Of a DNA stretch of 62,580 nt, positions 52,274 through 62,300 are shown piece by piece (the stretch's first letter is position 1; each line of letters opens with the position of its first letter). The stretch comes from Prevotella sp. (lineage in GTDB: Bacteria; Bacteroidota; Bacteroidia; Bacteroidales; Bacteroidaceae). A program made the position numbers and the translations under genes. The notes below the pieces were generated by a model, which was not told where the DNA came from, ran no database searches, and worked only from the letters and a program-made list of their open reading frames with translations. The stretch is taken from assembly GCA_017395215.1 (NCBI GenBank), contig JAFPVW010000079.1, forward strand, positions 1 to 62,580. The letters run 5' to 3'.

Positions 52274-54037
52274 TTAGGCGATGGCGTCGAATACGGTCAT
52301 CGGTGACTTCTTTTTGAGTGCGACGGGAGCCGACGCCTTCTTGGGAAGCTGGATGGCTGATGTCGTCGCCTTGGCTTTCTTGGGCGTCAGCAGCCTGCGG
52401 TATTCGTCGGGCGACTGCAGCAGGCGGATGGCCTCCTTCAGCTGCTTGTCGTGCTGCAGGCCGGCCTCAATGCTGCCTGCCTGATAGTAGTAGGCGGCAA
52501 TGATGTCGAGCTCCAGCATCTGGCGCAGAATGTCCTCGTGCTTGTCGATGTCGGTGGCCACGTCGTGCTTCAGCTTGCTCTCCAACAGGTCGAAGGCTTC
52601 CTTGGCCTGCTCGTAGTAGCCCTCAGCCTTGGCCGTGCTGACAAGCTCCTTCAGCTGCTTCTGGCTCACGGGGTCGTAGGTGAAGCCGCTTTTGACGACG
52701 CACTGCTTGAAGTCGTTGAAGTCGGTATCCGAGAGGTGGAACTCCCGTGGCGGCGCTATCGTAGGATGTTTGCTAATATAGTCGACCACCCAGTCGAACA
52801 TCACCTCGGTGGAGTCCTGGCCCGAGGCCGAGAGATAGTAGGCAATGTTGGGGATGGTGTCGTTGCGCACCTCGACATCGGGCTTGATACCGCCGCCGTC
52901 GCGCACCTCACGACCGGCACGTGTGTAGAACACATGTGTCAGTGAGTCGGCTACACGTTCGCGGTAGCCGCCTGTTCCGTCGCGGCGGTAGTTGATGGCT
53001 TGGATACAGCGCCCGCTGGGTATGTAGTACTTTGAGGTGGTCACCTTCAGGTTGGTGTTGTAAGGCATGTCGAACGGCACTTGCACCAGTCCCTTCCCGT
53101 ATGTACGCGTACCTAATATTATTCCACGGTCAAGGTCCTGCAGGGCGCCGCTGGTAATTTCGCTGGCCGAGGCCGTCTCGCCATTGACCAGTACCACCAG
53201 CGGAATCACCGTGTCGACTGGTTCCAGCCGGGTCTTGTAGGCGTGGTTGGCCTGACTGATCTTGCCACGGTTCTCGACGATGGGCTGGTCTTTGCCCACC
53301 CAGAGGTTCACTATGTCGACAGCCTCCATCTCGGAGCCGCCGCCGTTGCTGCGCAGGTCGAAGACGAGCGACGTGGCGCCCTGCTTCTTCAGGTCGACGA
53401 AGGCACGGCGCACCTCCTTGGCACAGCCCTCTGTAAACTGGTTCAGGTTAATGTAGCCGACGCCGCCCTCCAGCAGGCCGTAGTAGGGCAGTTCCGGCAG
53501 TTTGATGGCGCGGCGCGTCAGTTTGAAGTTCATCTTCTTACCCGTCGTCGGGCGCAGGACCTTCACCACGAAGTTGGTGCCGGCATCGCCGCGCAGATGA
53601 CTGCTGACGTAGCTCACGTCCTTGTCGGTCACCAGCGAGTCGTCGATGCTCAGTATGATGTCGCCTTTTTTCAACCCCACCTCAGAGGCAGGCATGTTCT
53701 CGTAAGGCTCGTCGACCACCACCCGCTTCAGCTTCTGATGGTAGCGTATGAGGGCACCTATGCCGGCATACTTGCCCGTGAGCATCATCTTCAGGTTCTT
53801 GCCCTCGCTCTCGGAGTAGTATTCGGTGTAGGGGTCCAGCGAACGGAGCATGGCCTTGATGCCCGTCCCGATTACCTCGCCGGGGTTCAGGGTGTCAACG
53901 TATGTCAAGTCCAGATTCTTGTAGAGCTGGTTGAAGATGTCTAAGTTCTTGGCTACTTCGAGGTTATGGTTCTTCTGTGCACTGCCTGTCAGCGCGAGCA
54001 GCAGCAGGAACAGGGGAGCGAAATATCTTTTCATCAT
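52274..54037 (-). CDS. S41 family (C-terminal processing) peptidase
   Basis: Secreted serine protease of the CtpA/tail-specific group, about 587 residues. Signal peptide 1-20, N-terminal helical region, PDZ domain (VGLKKGDIILSIDDSLVTDKDV), and the S41 core with VNGETASASEITSGALQD (catalytic Ser) and GTRTYGKGLVQ (catalytic Lys). The frame opens with GTG at 54040; two ATGs follow at once (54037, 54034). Own promoter upstream. Acts in the periplasm on unidentified proteins. Confidence 0.93.
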   Translation of the reverse strand: MMKRYFAPLFLLLLALTGSAQKNHNLEVAKNLDIFNQLYKNLDLTYVDTLNPGEVIGTGIKAMLRSLDPYTEYYSESEGKNLKMMLTGKYAGIGALIRYHQKLKRVVVDEPYENMPASEVGLKKGDIILSIDDSLVTDKDVSYVSSHLRGDAGTNFVVKVLRPTTGKKMNFKLTRRAIKLPELPYYGLLEGGVGYINLNQFTEGCAKEVRRAFVDLKKQGATSLVFDLRSNGGGSEMEAVDIVNLWVGKDQPIVENRGKISQANHAYKTRLEPVDTVIPLVVLVNGETASASEITSGALQDLDRGIILGTRTYGKGLVQVPFDMPYNTNLKVTTSKYYIPSGRCIQAINYRRDGTGGYRERVADSLTHVFYTRAGREVRDGGGIKPDVEVRNDTIPNIAYYLSASGQDSTEVMFDWVVDYISKHPTIAPPREFHLSDTDFNDFKQCVVKSGFTYDPVSQKQLKELVSTAKAEGYYEQAKEAFDLLESKLKHDVATDIDKHEDILRQMLELDIIAAYYYQAGSIEAGLQHDKQLKEAIRLLQSPDEYRRLLTPKKAKATTSAIQLPKKASAPVALKKKSPMTVFDAIA

Positions 54038-54065
54038 CACGGTCTTATTAGTCTATGAAGGACTG

Positions 54066-54073
54066 CAAAGTTA
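54066..54073 (-). promoter_or_regulatory. Promoter -7 box for the S41 peptidase
   Basis: TAACTTTG on the minus strand, 28 nt before the start codon. Divergent from the esterase promoter. Confidence 0.6.
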
Positions 54074-54137
54074 CGCATTATTGCAAGAATAAAAGAATAA
54101 AAGCGGGAATATTTTTCGTTTTTTATGTTTTTTGTGC

Positions 54138-54145
54138 TATCTTTG
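54138..54145 (+). promoter_or_regulatory. Promoter -7 box for the esterase gene
   Basis: TATCTTTG, 26 nt before the ATG at 54172; supports that start over the in-frame ATG at 54055. Confidence 0.65.
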
Positions 54146-54171
54146 CACGCGAAACCAATAAAAACAATGCG

Positions 54172-54996
54172 ATGAAGACTTTTAAGCAACTACTGATGAT
54201 TGTCATGACCTCAATTGCAATGACTGCTACGGCCCAGCAGGGCAAAACCCTCAACCTCTGGCCCGACGGGGCGCCCAACACCAATGGGAACCTGACCGAC
54301 ACGGCGCGGGTAAGCATCTTCCTGCCCAATGCGAAGAAAGCGACGGGGCGCGCCGTCGTCATCTGCCCTGGCGGCGGCTATACCCACCTCGCCATGCAGC
54401 ATGAGGGTACCGACTGGGCACCGTTCTTCAACCGTCAGGGCATTGCTGTCGTCGTGCTGAAATACCGTATGCCCCGCGGCAACTACGAAGTGCCCGTCAG
54501 CGATGCCGAGGAGGCCATCAGGCTGGTGCGCCGTAATGCCAAGGAGTGGCACATCGACCCCCAGCAGGTGGGCATCATGGGAAGTTCGGCCGGCGGGCAC
54601 CTGGCCTCAACCGTCGCAACGCAGTCAAAGGGCGATGCCGCTCCCAACTTCCAGATTCTGTTTTATCCCGTCATTACGATGGACCCCACCTATACCCACA
54701 TGGGGTCGCACGACAACCTCTTGGGCAAAAGTCCCAAGAAGAAGCTGGAGCGGCAGTACAGCAGTGAGCAGCAGGTTACACGTGCCACGCCCCGGGCCTT
54801 TATCGCCCTGAGCGACGATGACGGAGCCGTGCAGCCTGCCAACGGCGTGAACTATTATCTGGAGTGCTGTCGCCACGACGTGCCAGCCTCGCTGCACGTC
54901 TATCCCACCGGTGGCCACGGATGGGGCTACCGCGAGTCGTTCGTGTACCATATTGAGATGGTGCTCGAACTGAAAGCCTGGCTGCAGACGTTCTAA
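54172..54996 (+). CDS. Secreted alpha/beta hydrolase, probable carbohydrate esterase
   Basis: 274 residues, signal peptide 1-20 (MKTFKQLLMIVMTSIAMTAT). Oxyanion motif CPGGGYTHLAMQHEG, nucleophile in GIMGSSAGGHLAS, acid in LSDDDGAV, and His in GGHGWG. The family includes acetylxylan and feruloyl esterases that remove ester groups from plant polysaccharides; the substrate is inferred. The ATG at 54172 follows the promoter box; the frame upstream to 54055 is not used. Its 3' end overlaps the convergent thioredoxin-like gene by 4 bp. Confidence 0.87.
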   Translation: MKTFKQLLMIVMTSIAMTATAQQGKTLNLWPDGAPNTNGNLTDTARVSIFLPNAKKATGRAVVICPGGGYTHLAMQHEGTDWAPFFNRQGIAVVVLKYRMPRGNYEVPVSDAEEAIRLVRRNAKEWHIDPQQVGIMGSSAGGHLASTVATQSKGDAAPNFQILFYPVITMDPTYTHMGSHDNLLGKSPKKKLERQYSSEQQVTRATPRAFIALSDDDGAVQPANGVNYYLECCRHDVPASLHVYPTGGHGWGYRESFVYHIEMVLELKAWLQTF

Positions 54997-56144
54997 AGCA
55001 GAGCCCTGATTTCTGCGTCCAGATCCTTCATCTGGCTTGACCGTTTCACGAGGTTGTTCTGGCGGTCGATGAGGAAGAATTCGGGCAGTGACGGAACATT
55101 ATACGACACGAGGAGCGGCGAGCTCAGACCCTCGGCGTCGCGCACGCTAATCCAAGGCAGTGCATCAGTCATCTGCTTCCAGAAGTGCTCATCCTCGTCG
55201 AGCGACACCTGGAAGATTTCCAGCCCCTGAGCGTGGTATTTGTTATAGTACTCACGGAGCGAGAGGATACGCTTCGGCGAGTCGGCCAGTCCGAAGATGT
55301 GGAAGTCGAGCAGCACGACCTTGCCTTTTTGGTCGGTCAGACGTTGTATGCGGCCGTGGTTATCGGTCAGCTGAACCTCTATCACGCCCGACTCTACAAT
55401 CTTGCTTTGGTCGATGGCCTGAGCCTGTCGTCGTGACTCCATGATACGCACATTCTTCATGCCTTCGATGGCAATGTTGTGCAGGTTTTCGCCACGCTCG
55501 GCACCGGGGTGGAACGTGTCCCAGCTGGTTGCCACGGCGGCAAACACCTTGATGTCGTCGGCATTGTTCTTGGGGTCGAAGATGAGCCACGGTCCTAATG
55601 TCTGGAACAGGGCGAAGTAGGAGTAGCTCTGGTAGGGTTCTTTAAAGATATAGTCGCGCTTCACTTCCTCCTTGTATGTGTTCAGCATGCGCTGCAGCGA
55701 GTCGCGAAGTTCGTCGTTCGACAGGGTGCCGCCGCCTTCGAGAGCGATGACGCGCTCCTGCAGGTCAATCTGCTTCAGGGCCAGCTCCTTGATTTTCTGG
55801 TTGTTCTCCGAGCCGCTGACCTCGTAGACGGTGCTCATCTGCGGATAGCGTGCCTTGATGGTGACAGTCTCGGTCGAGTCGATGGCTACATTGACAATCT
55901 GGTCGCCGATGCGCAGTCGGTAGAACTCTGGTGCCTCGGGAGCCTCGCCGCTGAACTCAAACCGCCCGTCGGCGGTGAGCGTCGTCTGGCCAGCCTCCTC
56001 AATGCCGTTCAGTCCGACGTGCTCGAAGTACAGTACGGAGTCCTTGGCGCCGGCCACTTCGCCCTCAACGTGGAACTTGTTGCTGTCGCAGGCAGCCATC
56101 ATTGCCGCTGCGACGCCTATCATCAGTATCTTTGTGGTCTTCAT
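54993..56144 (-). CDS. DUF4369/thioredoxin-like lipoprotein without CxxC
   Basis: 383 residues. Lipoprotein signal MKTTKILMIGVAAAMMAACD (Cys19); an N-terminal DUF4369-like domain (FHVEGEVAGAKDSVLYFEH...GRFEFSGEAPEAPEFYRLRI), a helical middle, and a C-terminal TlpA/AhpC-type thioredoxin fold (GKVVLLDFHIFGLADSPKRILSLREYYNKYHAQGLEIFQVSLDED...VPSLPEFFLID). The CxxC usually found after LLDFW is absent, so it is unlikely to be a standard disulfide reductase. Last gene of the porU-porV-ispF-kinase run. Confidence 0.85.
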   Translation of the reverse strand: MKTTKILMIGVAAAMMAACDSNKFHVEGEVAGAKDSVLYFEHVGLNGIEEAGQTTLTADGRFEFSGEAPEAPEFYRLRIGDQIVNVAIDSTETVTIKARYPQMSTVYEVSGSENNQKIKELALKQIDLQERVIALEGGGTLSNDELRDSLQRMLNTYKEEVKRDYIFKEPYQSYSYFALFQTLGPWLIFDPKNNADDIKVFAAVATSWDTFHPGAERGENLHNIAIEGMKNVRIMESRRQAQAIDQSKIVESGVIEVQLTDNHGRIQRLTDQKGKVVLLDFHIFGLADSPKRILSLREYYNKYHAQGLEIFQVSLDEDEHFWKQMTDALPWISVRDAEGLSSPLLVSYNVPSLPEFFLIDRQNNLVKRSSQMKDLDAEIRALL

Positions 56145-56194
56145 CTTTGTGCTTCGTCTTGATTGCTGTTCGGGGGTCCGCCTCTCTACGCCTG

Positions 56195-57697
56195 TCAGCG
56201 CAGTTCCAGAATAAAGCGGGTGCCCTTGCTGTATTCAGGGTCAACCGTCAGGTCGCCCTTCATCTTCAGCGCCATCTGCTTGCAGATAGGCAGACCGAGA
56301 CCGTCACCCTTGGCGAGGTCGTGGACTTTGAGGAACGGCTTGAAGATGTCCTCGCGCTGATCCTCGGGAATGCCGCTGCCCGTGTCGGTCACCATGATCT
56401 GGTTTGTGTGGGGGCCGCGCTTCTTGAACGTCAACTTGATGGTTCCACCTTCGGGAGTAAACTCGGCGGCGTTGCCGAGCAGGTGGCTGACGATGTGGGT
56501 CACGTATTCCTTGTTTAATTTGACGCTCATCTTTGGTGCGTCCACCGTCAGCGTGACACCTTTCTTCACTTTTCCGCGAATCTGGCCGATGAGTTCCTCG
56601 CAGAACGGCTGAATCTGTGTATCCTCCTTCTCCACGGCGTCGTCGGCGGTATTTTCAATCTCCGACAGTGTCTGGATATGGTCGGTGAACTGTTGCAGGG
56701 CACGAACCTCAGGCAGGTGGTTGTCAAGCTTCTGCAGTGTAGGAGCCATCTGTGTAGAGATGTTGCTGATGAACTTTGCCTTCAGGGCATTGCTTTCGTT
56801 GGCCAGCTGGATGACGTTCTTCTGCTTGCGGCTCAAGACGATATAGCGCAGCAGCACAACGGCACCGATGGCCAGTGCAGCAGCCAGGGCCAAGGCCAGG
56901 ATGCCAAGTCCGATGATGGTGGCCCAGCGCGTCGAGAGCGAGCTGTCCTTGTCGACGATGGTAGCCTGCTGAGTGGCTATTTGCTCCTTCAGCGCCCCAA
57001 TCTCGTCGGCCACCTTCTGGGCGTTTGCCGAGTCTTTCCAGGCGATGTAGTTGCTGTACGACTGCGCCACCATGTTGGCATTGCCCGACTTACGGCCGTT
57101 TTCTATCAGTGTCTTGTAGACCTCGTCCACCTTGCCATACTCCTTCTGCTTGGTCAGTTTGTCAGCCATCTGCTTGAACACGGCGTTGCCCTGTGCGGTC
57201 AGCCCGAAGGTGTAATAGTAGATGGCCTTGTTGTAAAGCAGGTCGTCCTTGATGTGCTCGTCGCCCGACTGGTTGGCAAAGGCTTCGAGGCGTCCCAGCT
57301 GCTCCAGGGCACTGGGACTGCGGCGCATCTTGATATACATCTGCATGCGCTCCTTGGTGGTCAGGTAGTGGAGGGCGGCCTTGCCGGCGGCATCGAGCTT
57401 GCTGGCCACGATGGTCTGGTCGGCACGGCGCAGCAGGTCGAAGGCTTCCTGGTAGAAGTTCTCCTTGTAATAGAGAGCCGTGGCCTTGACGGCACACTCC
57501 ACGCCGGGTTTCACCTGCCCCTTGTTGGCGTAGTCGTTGAAGGCATGGATGAACGTCGAGCGAGCCTTGGCAATCTCTTTGTTCTGGTCAATGGCTTCTG
57601 CTTTCTGGTGAAGTTCGCTTTTCTGTGTTTCCTGTGCCCTGACGAGAGGTGTTGACAGGAGCAGGCATGCGAGTAATATGAATGCTTTTCTACTCAT
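56195..57697 (-). CDS. TPR-containing histidine-kinase-like sensor lacking the phosphoacceptor His
   Basis: 500 residues. Signal peptide (1-21), periplasmic TPR-like helices (~25-250), one transmembrane helix (~258-283), a degenerate dimerisation helix (KAKFISNISTQMAPTLQKLDNH) and a good HATPase domain (HIVSHLLGNAAEFTPEGG, TDTGSGIPEDQ, KGDGLGLPICK). Where kinases have SHExRTPL, this has STQMAPTL, so the acceptor His is Thr or missing. It may bind ATP and act allosterically. The ATG at 57697 is 4 nt after the ispF stop. Confidence 0.85.
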   Translation of the reverse strand: MSRKAFILLACLLLSTPLVRAQETQKSELHQKAEAIDQNKEIAKARSTFIHAFNDYANKGQVKPGVECAVKATALYYKENFYQEAFDLLRRADQTIVASKLDAAGKAALHYLTTKERMQMYIKMRRSPSALEQLGRLEAFANQSGDEHIKDDLLYNKAIYYYTFGLTAQGNAVFKQMADKLTKQKEYGKVDEVYKTLIENGRKSGNANMVAQSYSNYIAWKDSANAQKVADEIGALKEQIATQQATIVDKDSSLSTRWATIIGLGILALALAAALAIGAVVLLRYIVLSRKQKNVIQLANESNALKAKFISNISTQMAPTLQKLDNHLPEVRALQQFTDHIQTLSEIENTADDAVEKEDTQIQPFCEELIGQIRGKVKKGVTLTVDAPKMSVKLNKEYVTHIVSHLLGNAAEFTPEGGTIKLTFKKRGPHTNQIMVTDTGSGIPEDQREDIFKPFLKVHDLAKGDGLGLPICKQMALKMKGDLTVDPEYSKGTRFILELR

Positions 57698-57701
57698 AAT
57701 G

Positions 57702-58190
57702 TTATTTGTTATTGTTGTCTTTCTCAATTAATACGACGGCGTAGGCCGAGATGCCCTCCTCGCGACCGGTGAAGCCGAGGCGTTCAGTGGTGGTGGCCTT
57801 GATGCTGACGTTGTCGGGGTCGGTGCCGATGATGCCGGCCAGACACTGCTGCATCTGCGGGATGTGCGGGTTCATCTTCGGCCGCTCGGCGCAGATGGTG
57901 GCGTCGAGGTTGACGAAGCGGTAGCCTTTCTGGGCTATCAGTTCGATGGTCTTCTCCAAGATAATCTTGCTGTCCATGCCGTCGGTCTCGGCGGCCGTGT
58001 CTGGGAAGTGGTAGCCGATGTCGCGCATGTTGGCAGCACCGAGCAGTGCGTCGCAGATGGCGTGTATCAGCACGTCGGCGTCGCTGTGGCCGAGCAAGCC
58101 CAGCCTGTGCTCAATCTTGATGCCGCCCATCCACAGTTCCCGGTCGGGAACCAGCTGGTGGACGTCGTAGCCCATTCCTACTCTTATCAT
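57702..58190 (-). CDS. ispF: 2-C-methyl-D-erythritol 2,4-cyclodiphosphate synthase
   Basis: Non-mevalonate isoprenoid pathway enzyme. 162 residues: zinc-site GMGYDVHQL, the GHSDADVLIHAICDALLGAANMRDIGYHFPDT signature, and RPKMNPHIPQMQQCLA near the C-terminus. Start overlaps the porV stop by 4 bp (ATGA). porU-porV-ispF is also the order in Porphyromonas gingivalis from memory. Cytosolic. Confidence 0.96.
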   Translation of the reverse strand: MIRVGMGYDVHQLVPDRELWMGGIKIEHRLGLLGHSDADVLIHAICDALLGAANMRDIGYHFPDTAAETDGMDSKIILEKTIELIAQKGYRFVNLDATICAERPKMNPHIPQMQQCLAGIIGTDPDNVSIKATTTERLGFTGREEGISAYAVVLIEKDNNNK

Positions 58191-59356
58191 TTGAACAAGT
58201 CTTTAAGTCCGTCCATGTCGAAGGCGAGGGTGAAGCGGAGCGTCTGGTCGAGGGGGTTCGAGCGGGCGGTCGAGATGACGTAGCCCACGTCGAGCGAGAA
58301 GACGCTCATGCGGAAGCCGCCACCGACGGTAAAGTATTTTAGGTTACCCTTCGACTCGGCCTGGTGGTGGTAGCCGGCGCGGATAGAGAACTGGTCGTGG
58401 TAGACGTACTCGGCACCCACCGACCACTGAATCTCGTCCATCTCCTCCTTGAAGCCGCCGGGGGCGTCGCTGAAGCTCTGGAACATACCCTTGATACTTC
58501 CCACGTCACTATAGTCGCGGCGCACGCGGTCCTGATATTCAGAGTTGCTCTCGCCCTCCTCCTGGCGGGGCACGGTGGGCACGAGCAGCTTGTTGGCATC
58601 GGCTGAGAACGAGAAGCGGTTGTACTCGTCGACCGGCACCATCAGCGAGGCGCCGAGACGCAGGTTGGCGGGAATGAACTGGCTCTCCTCGTCACCGTAG
58701 TAGCTGATCTTCGAGCCGATGTTGCGGACGTTCATACCCAGTCCCAGCTGGCACTCACGGCTGCCGAGCATCAAGTAGTTGTTATAGTACATGGCCAGGT
58801 CGGCGGCGAAGGCCGAGGCGGGCTTGGAGTCCTCGCTGTAGTCGAAGCGCAGGTCGCTGTAGATCCAGCGGATAGCGGCAGCCAGCGAGAAGCTCTCGCT
58901 GAGCATCAGCGAGTAGGCGGCGTCGAGCGACATCTCGTAGGGCCTCACGGTCATGTCGCTGTTCTCGTAGTCGGTATAGACCTCGCCGAGCGAGAAGTAG
59001 CGCAGCGAGCCCGAAATGGCCGAGTAGTCGCCGATGCGGTAGTAGCCGGCGACGTAGGCCAGGTCGATGTCGTTGACCAGCTGGCGGAGCCACGGGGTGT
59101 AGTTCAGTGCCACGCCGGCTCGGCTGATGCAGAAGGGGTACTTGGCGGGGTTCCAGTACTGTGAGTTGACGTCGGGGTCGGTTGCCACGCCGACGTCGCC
59201 CATGCCGGCACCGCGTGCATCGGGTGCAATGGTCTCACTGATGACGGCGTGCTCCACGGGGTTGAAGGTGGTTAGCTTGTCGTCGTCGGGGGCGGCAGCG
59301 GCACCGCCGCAGCACAGCGAACAGGCGGTGGCTAAAAGTAGTTTTCTTGCTTTCAT
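58187..59356 (-). CDS. porV: Type IX secretion outer-membrane protein PorV
   Basis: Outer-membrane beta-barrel (FadL-type) that carries type IX cargo from the translocon to the PorU attachment complex. 389 residues, signal peptide 1-22, then TIAPDARGAGMGDVGVATDPDVNSQYWNPAKY, diagnostic of PorV/LptO. Ends with an aromatic-rich barrel strand (LRFTLAFDM) and a short tail. 24 nt after porU; overlaps ispF. Confidence 0.93.
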   Translation of the reverse strand: MKARKLLLATACSLCCGGAAAAPDDDKLTTFNPVEHAVISETIAPDARGAGMGDVGVATDPDVNSQYWNPAKYPFCISRAGVALNYTPWLRQLVNDIDLAYVAGYYRIGDYSAISGSLRYFSLGEVYTDYENSDMTVRPYEMSLDAAYSLMLSESFSLAAAIRWIYSDLRFDYSEDSKPASAFAADLAMYYNNYLMLGSRECQLGLGMNVRNIGSKISYYGDEESQFIPANLRLGASLMVPVDEYNRFSFSADANKLLVPTVPRQEEGESNSEYQDRVRRDYSDVGSIKGMFQSFSDAPGGFKEEMDEIQWSVGAEYVYHDQFSIRAGYHHQAESKGNLKYFTVGGGFRMSVFSLDVGYVISTARSNPLDQTLRFTLAFDMDGLKDLFK

Positions 59357-59380
59357 CTTCTTAATAACGCGGTTATCCTG

Positions 59381-62300
59381 CTATTTATTGCCTAATATGA
59401 TGAGTTTCTTCGCTTTCGAGGCTTGCGAGCTGCCTTCCGAGGAGAGGCGCACGCGGTAGAGGTAGACGCCCGTGGATAGCCGGTGGCCGCCCGTTATGGT
59501 CAGGTCCCACGTGACGGTGTTGGCTCCGTCGGGAGAACCGCCGGACGCTGTCTCCGTGTGGTGCCAGAGCTGGCGGCCGGAGGTGTCGAAGACGTCAATC
59601 TCGATGTCGACCTGCGAGCCCGTGCGGTCGTGGGTGACGATGAAGGTGGTTTCCGTGGTGGCAGGGTTCTTGGTGCAGTCGATGCTGAAGATGGAAGGCT
59701 CCAGCCCCTTGACGACGTTGAACTCCAGCTCGGCCGTCGACGAGTTGTTCATCACGTCCCAGGCTCGGAACAGCAGCTTGTGCCTTCCGGCGGGGAGCTG
59801 TGGCAGGCTGTAGTTGAGCGAGCCGCTGCGGTAGTCGCCGAAGTCGAACTGGAAGTAGTCGTTCAGCACGTAGGTGGTGGTCATAGCGCCGTCGACAATC
59901 AGCTCCAGGTCGTGGCCGATGCCGCCGCCCGATACGTTGATGCCGTCCTTGTCGTAGAGCTCGGCGTGGAACAGCGGGGTGGCGTTGACATCGCCGCCGC
60001 TGACGAACGAGGTGGTGTTGAGGTAGCAGTAGATGTTGGGGCCTATGCCGTCGGTGGCAGTGGCATCGCCACTGCACAGCGAACAGTTGGTACTGTAGCC
60101 GCTGGCCTCCTGCTGCTTGTCGGCAGAGAGGGCGTAGAGGGTGATGAGGCCGTTGCCCTCGTTGTAGCTGATGTCCTTGGGCAGGGCGAAGCTGACCTTG
60201 AAGCGGCCTTGGCGCACGCTGTCGGTGCCCTGATAGAGCGTGTTGGGACGGTCCTTGAACGTGAGGGGAGAGTCAGCCGCCGAGGGGTCGTTCAGGCGGC
60301 AGGTCACCTCCTGTTCAACGTCCTTCACGGTGAGCGTCACCACGCCGTCGAAGGCCGGTGCGCCGACGATGTGACCCGCGATGCTGACCGTCTGGCCGAC
60401 CTTCAGCTGCACGGGCTCACCGTTGGCCGGCTCGCCGTTGATGCTGTCGACCACCATCTGCAGAGTGGGTGCGGCCAGCGTGAGGGCCGGGTCGCCGAGC
60501 AGGGTGAACTGCAGCTTGTTGGCCGTCTGGTCCATGCCGATGTCGTTGCCCTGACTCGACGGCGTCATCAGCAGGTTCTTGGCCAGTCGGGCAGCCTCGC
60601 CGATGGTGTAGCGGCGGCCCTCGGCATCGCGGCCCAGGACGTAGCGGGTATAGGCGCGGTTCATATAGCCGTTATACTGGGCATAGACGGTGCGCGTGGT
60701 GCCGTAGAAGGCAATGGCGCCGCCCTGCTTGTTGAGCATACAGGTCTCGCCGATGTTCTCCTCCTGACCGTCGAAGGGCATGATGTCGCACGAGGCCGTC
60801 AGCCACAAGGGCAGGCGCAGCGACGTAGCCGCTTCGAAGTCCGACAGGTGGAGCACCTGCTCGTGCGACATGGTGTAGGCAGCCCCGTGGCCGCTGTAGT
60901 TCATCAGCAGCGCGCCCTGCTGCATCTGCTGGCGTATGAGCTTGGTGACGTCGGGATAGCTGAAGCCCGTCGACGACGACTGCCGCTCGTAGGCATCCCA
61001 GTAGATTTTCTTGACGCTGAAGGCCGGGTGCTGTTCGCCGATGAGTGTTGCCACCGACTCGGCATCCTTCATGTGGCGGTTCGAGTCGCCGTCGTCGCCC
61101 ATGAAGCAGAGCGTGTTCTGCCAGGCACCGGCGTTCTCGTTCTGCATATAGCCGATGGTCTTGTCGACCATAATCTTAGCTTCTGCCTCCGTGCGTGCCG
61201 ACAGCCGGCCCACGGCGATGTCAGACTTGTCGCTGACCAGCATCGAGCCGCCCTCGCCGTCGTCCATCAGGCAGAAGTAGTCGTCGCTGACGTAGCAGTC
61301 GGTCTCGCTGAACGAGTTCTCGCTCTCGTAGCAGAGCAGGAAATCGTCGGGCGACGAGTTCTGCCAGACGGCGGTCTTCATGCGGTTGTCCCAGGCACCG
61401 TCGCCGAAGAGCAGCAGGTAGCGGGGCATGTCGGCCTCGGTCTCTGCACGGTCGTAGAGCATCCTCAGGTAGCGGCGGTAGGCGTTGGCGTCGGGCGTGC
61501 CGCTCGAGAACTCATTGAACAGCTCGTCGGCAGGCACGATGCGCACCCGCAGCGAGTCCTTCTGTTCGTGGTATGCCTTCAGCCGCTGGGCCTGGCCCAA
61601 TAGTTTCTGCGTCGTGGGGATGATGATGACCATATCGACCGCCGTGTCGGCGTGATGGTTCTGGTTGGTGATGTTGTAGACGTACTGCGGCACGGGGATG
61701 CTGGCCGTTGCCAGGTCGGGCCACGCCTGCGGGGTGTCGTAGCAGAGCGACAGATAGTCGAGGCGCAGGTTGGAGCCACCGGTCTGGCGGATGGTGACGG
61801 TGTTGTCCGCCAATAGCGGGTCTTCAACGGTAAAAGTCTTCGTGGTGGCGGCCGCCTTGCTGTAGCGGTCGGGCGACGTATTGACGATAACCGTTCCCAC
61901 CTCCTTGCCGTTCACCAGCACGCTGGCGGTAAAGGGACCATCGTGGGAGAGCACCACCGTGAGCTTGCCCTTCGAACCTTCGGGGGCGGCAAGCTGATAG
62001 GTGCGCTGCACGCCGGTGCCGAAGAGGCGGCTGTCGTACAGGTTGCGCCCGCCGTGGTACCAGGCGTAGTCGTCGACCTCGCTGAGCGAGTGGTAGTCGT
62101 TGGGGGTGGGGTAGTGGTCGGCCTTGAACTGCTCCTCGCTGACGGTCAGCGCCGTCGAGTCGTTCTCGGTCAGGAAGTAGTAGCCGTAGTCGCTGTAGGG
62201 ATTGCGGGTACGGGTGGTGGCGGTGTTGCTGCTCCAGCCCACGGGACCGACAGCATAGAAGAGCCGCCGTCCGCCGACGCTACACGTCGCCACCTCCTTC

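Noticed and set aside
59483-61603. 706-codon plus-strand open frame opposite porU
   Set aside because: Shadow frame; porU has clear catalytic motifs on the other strand.
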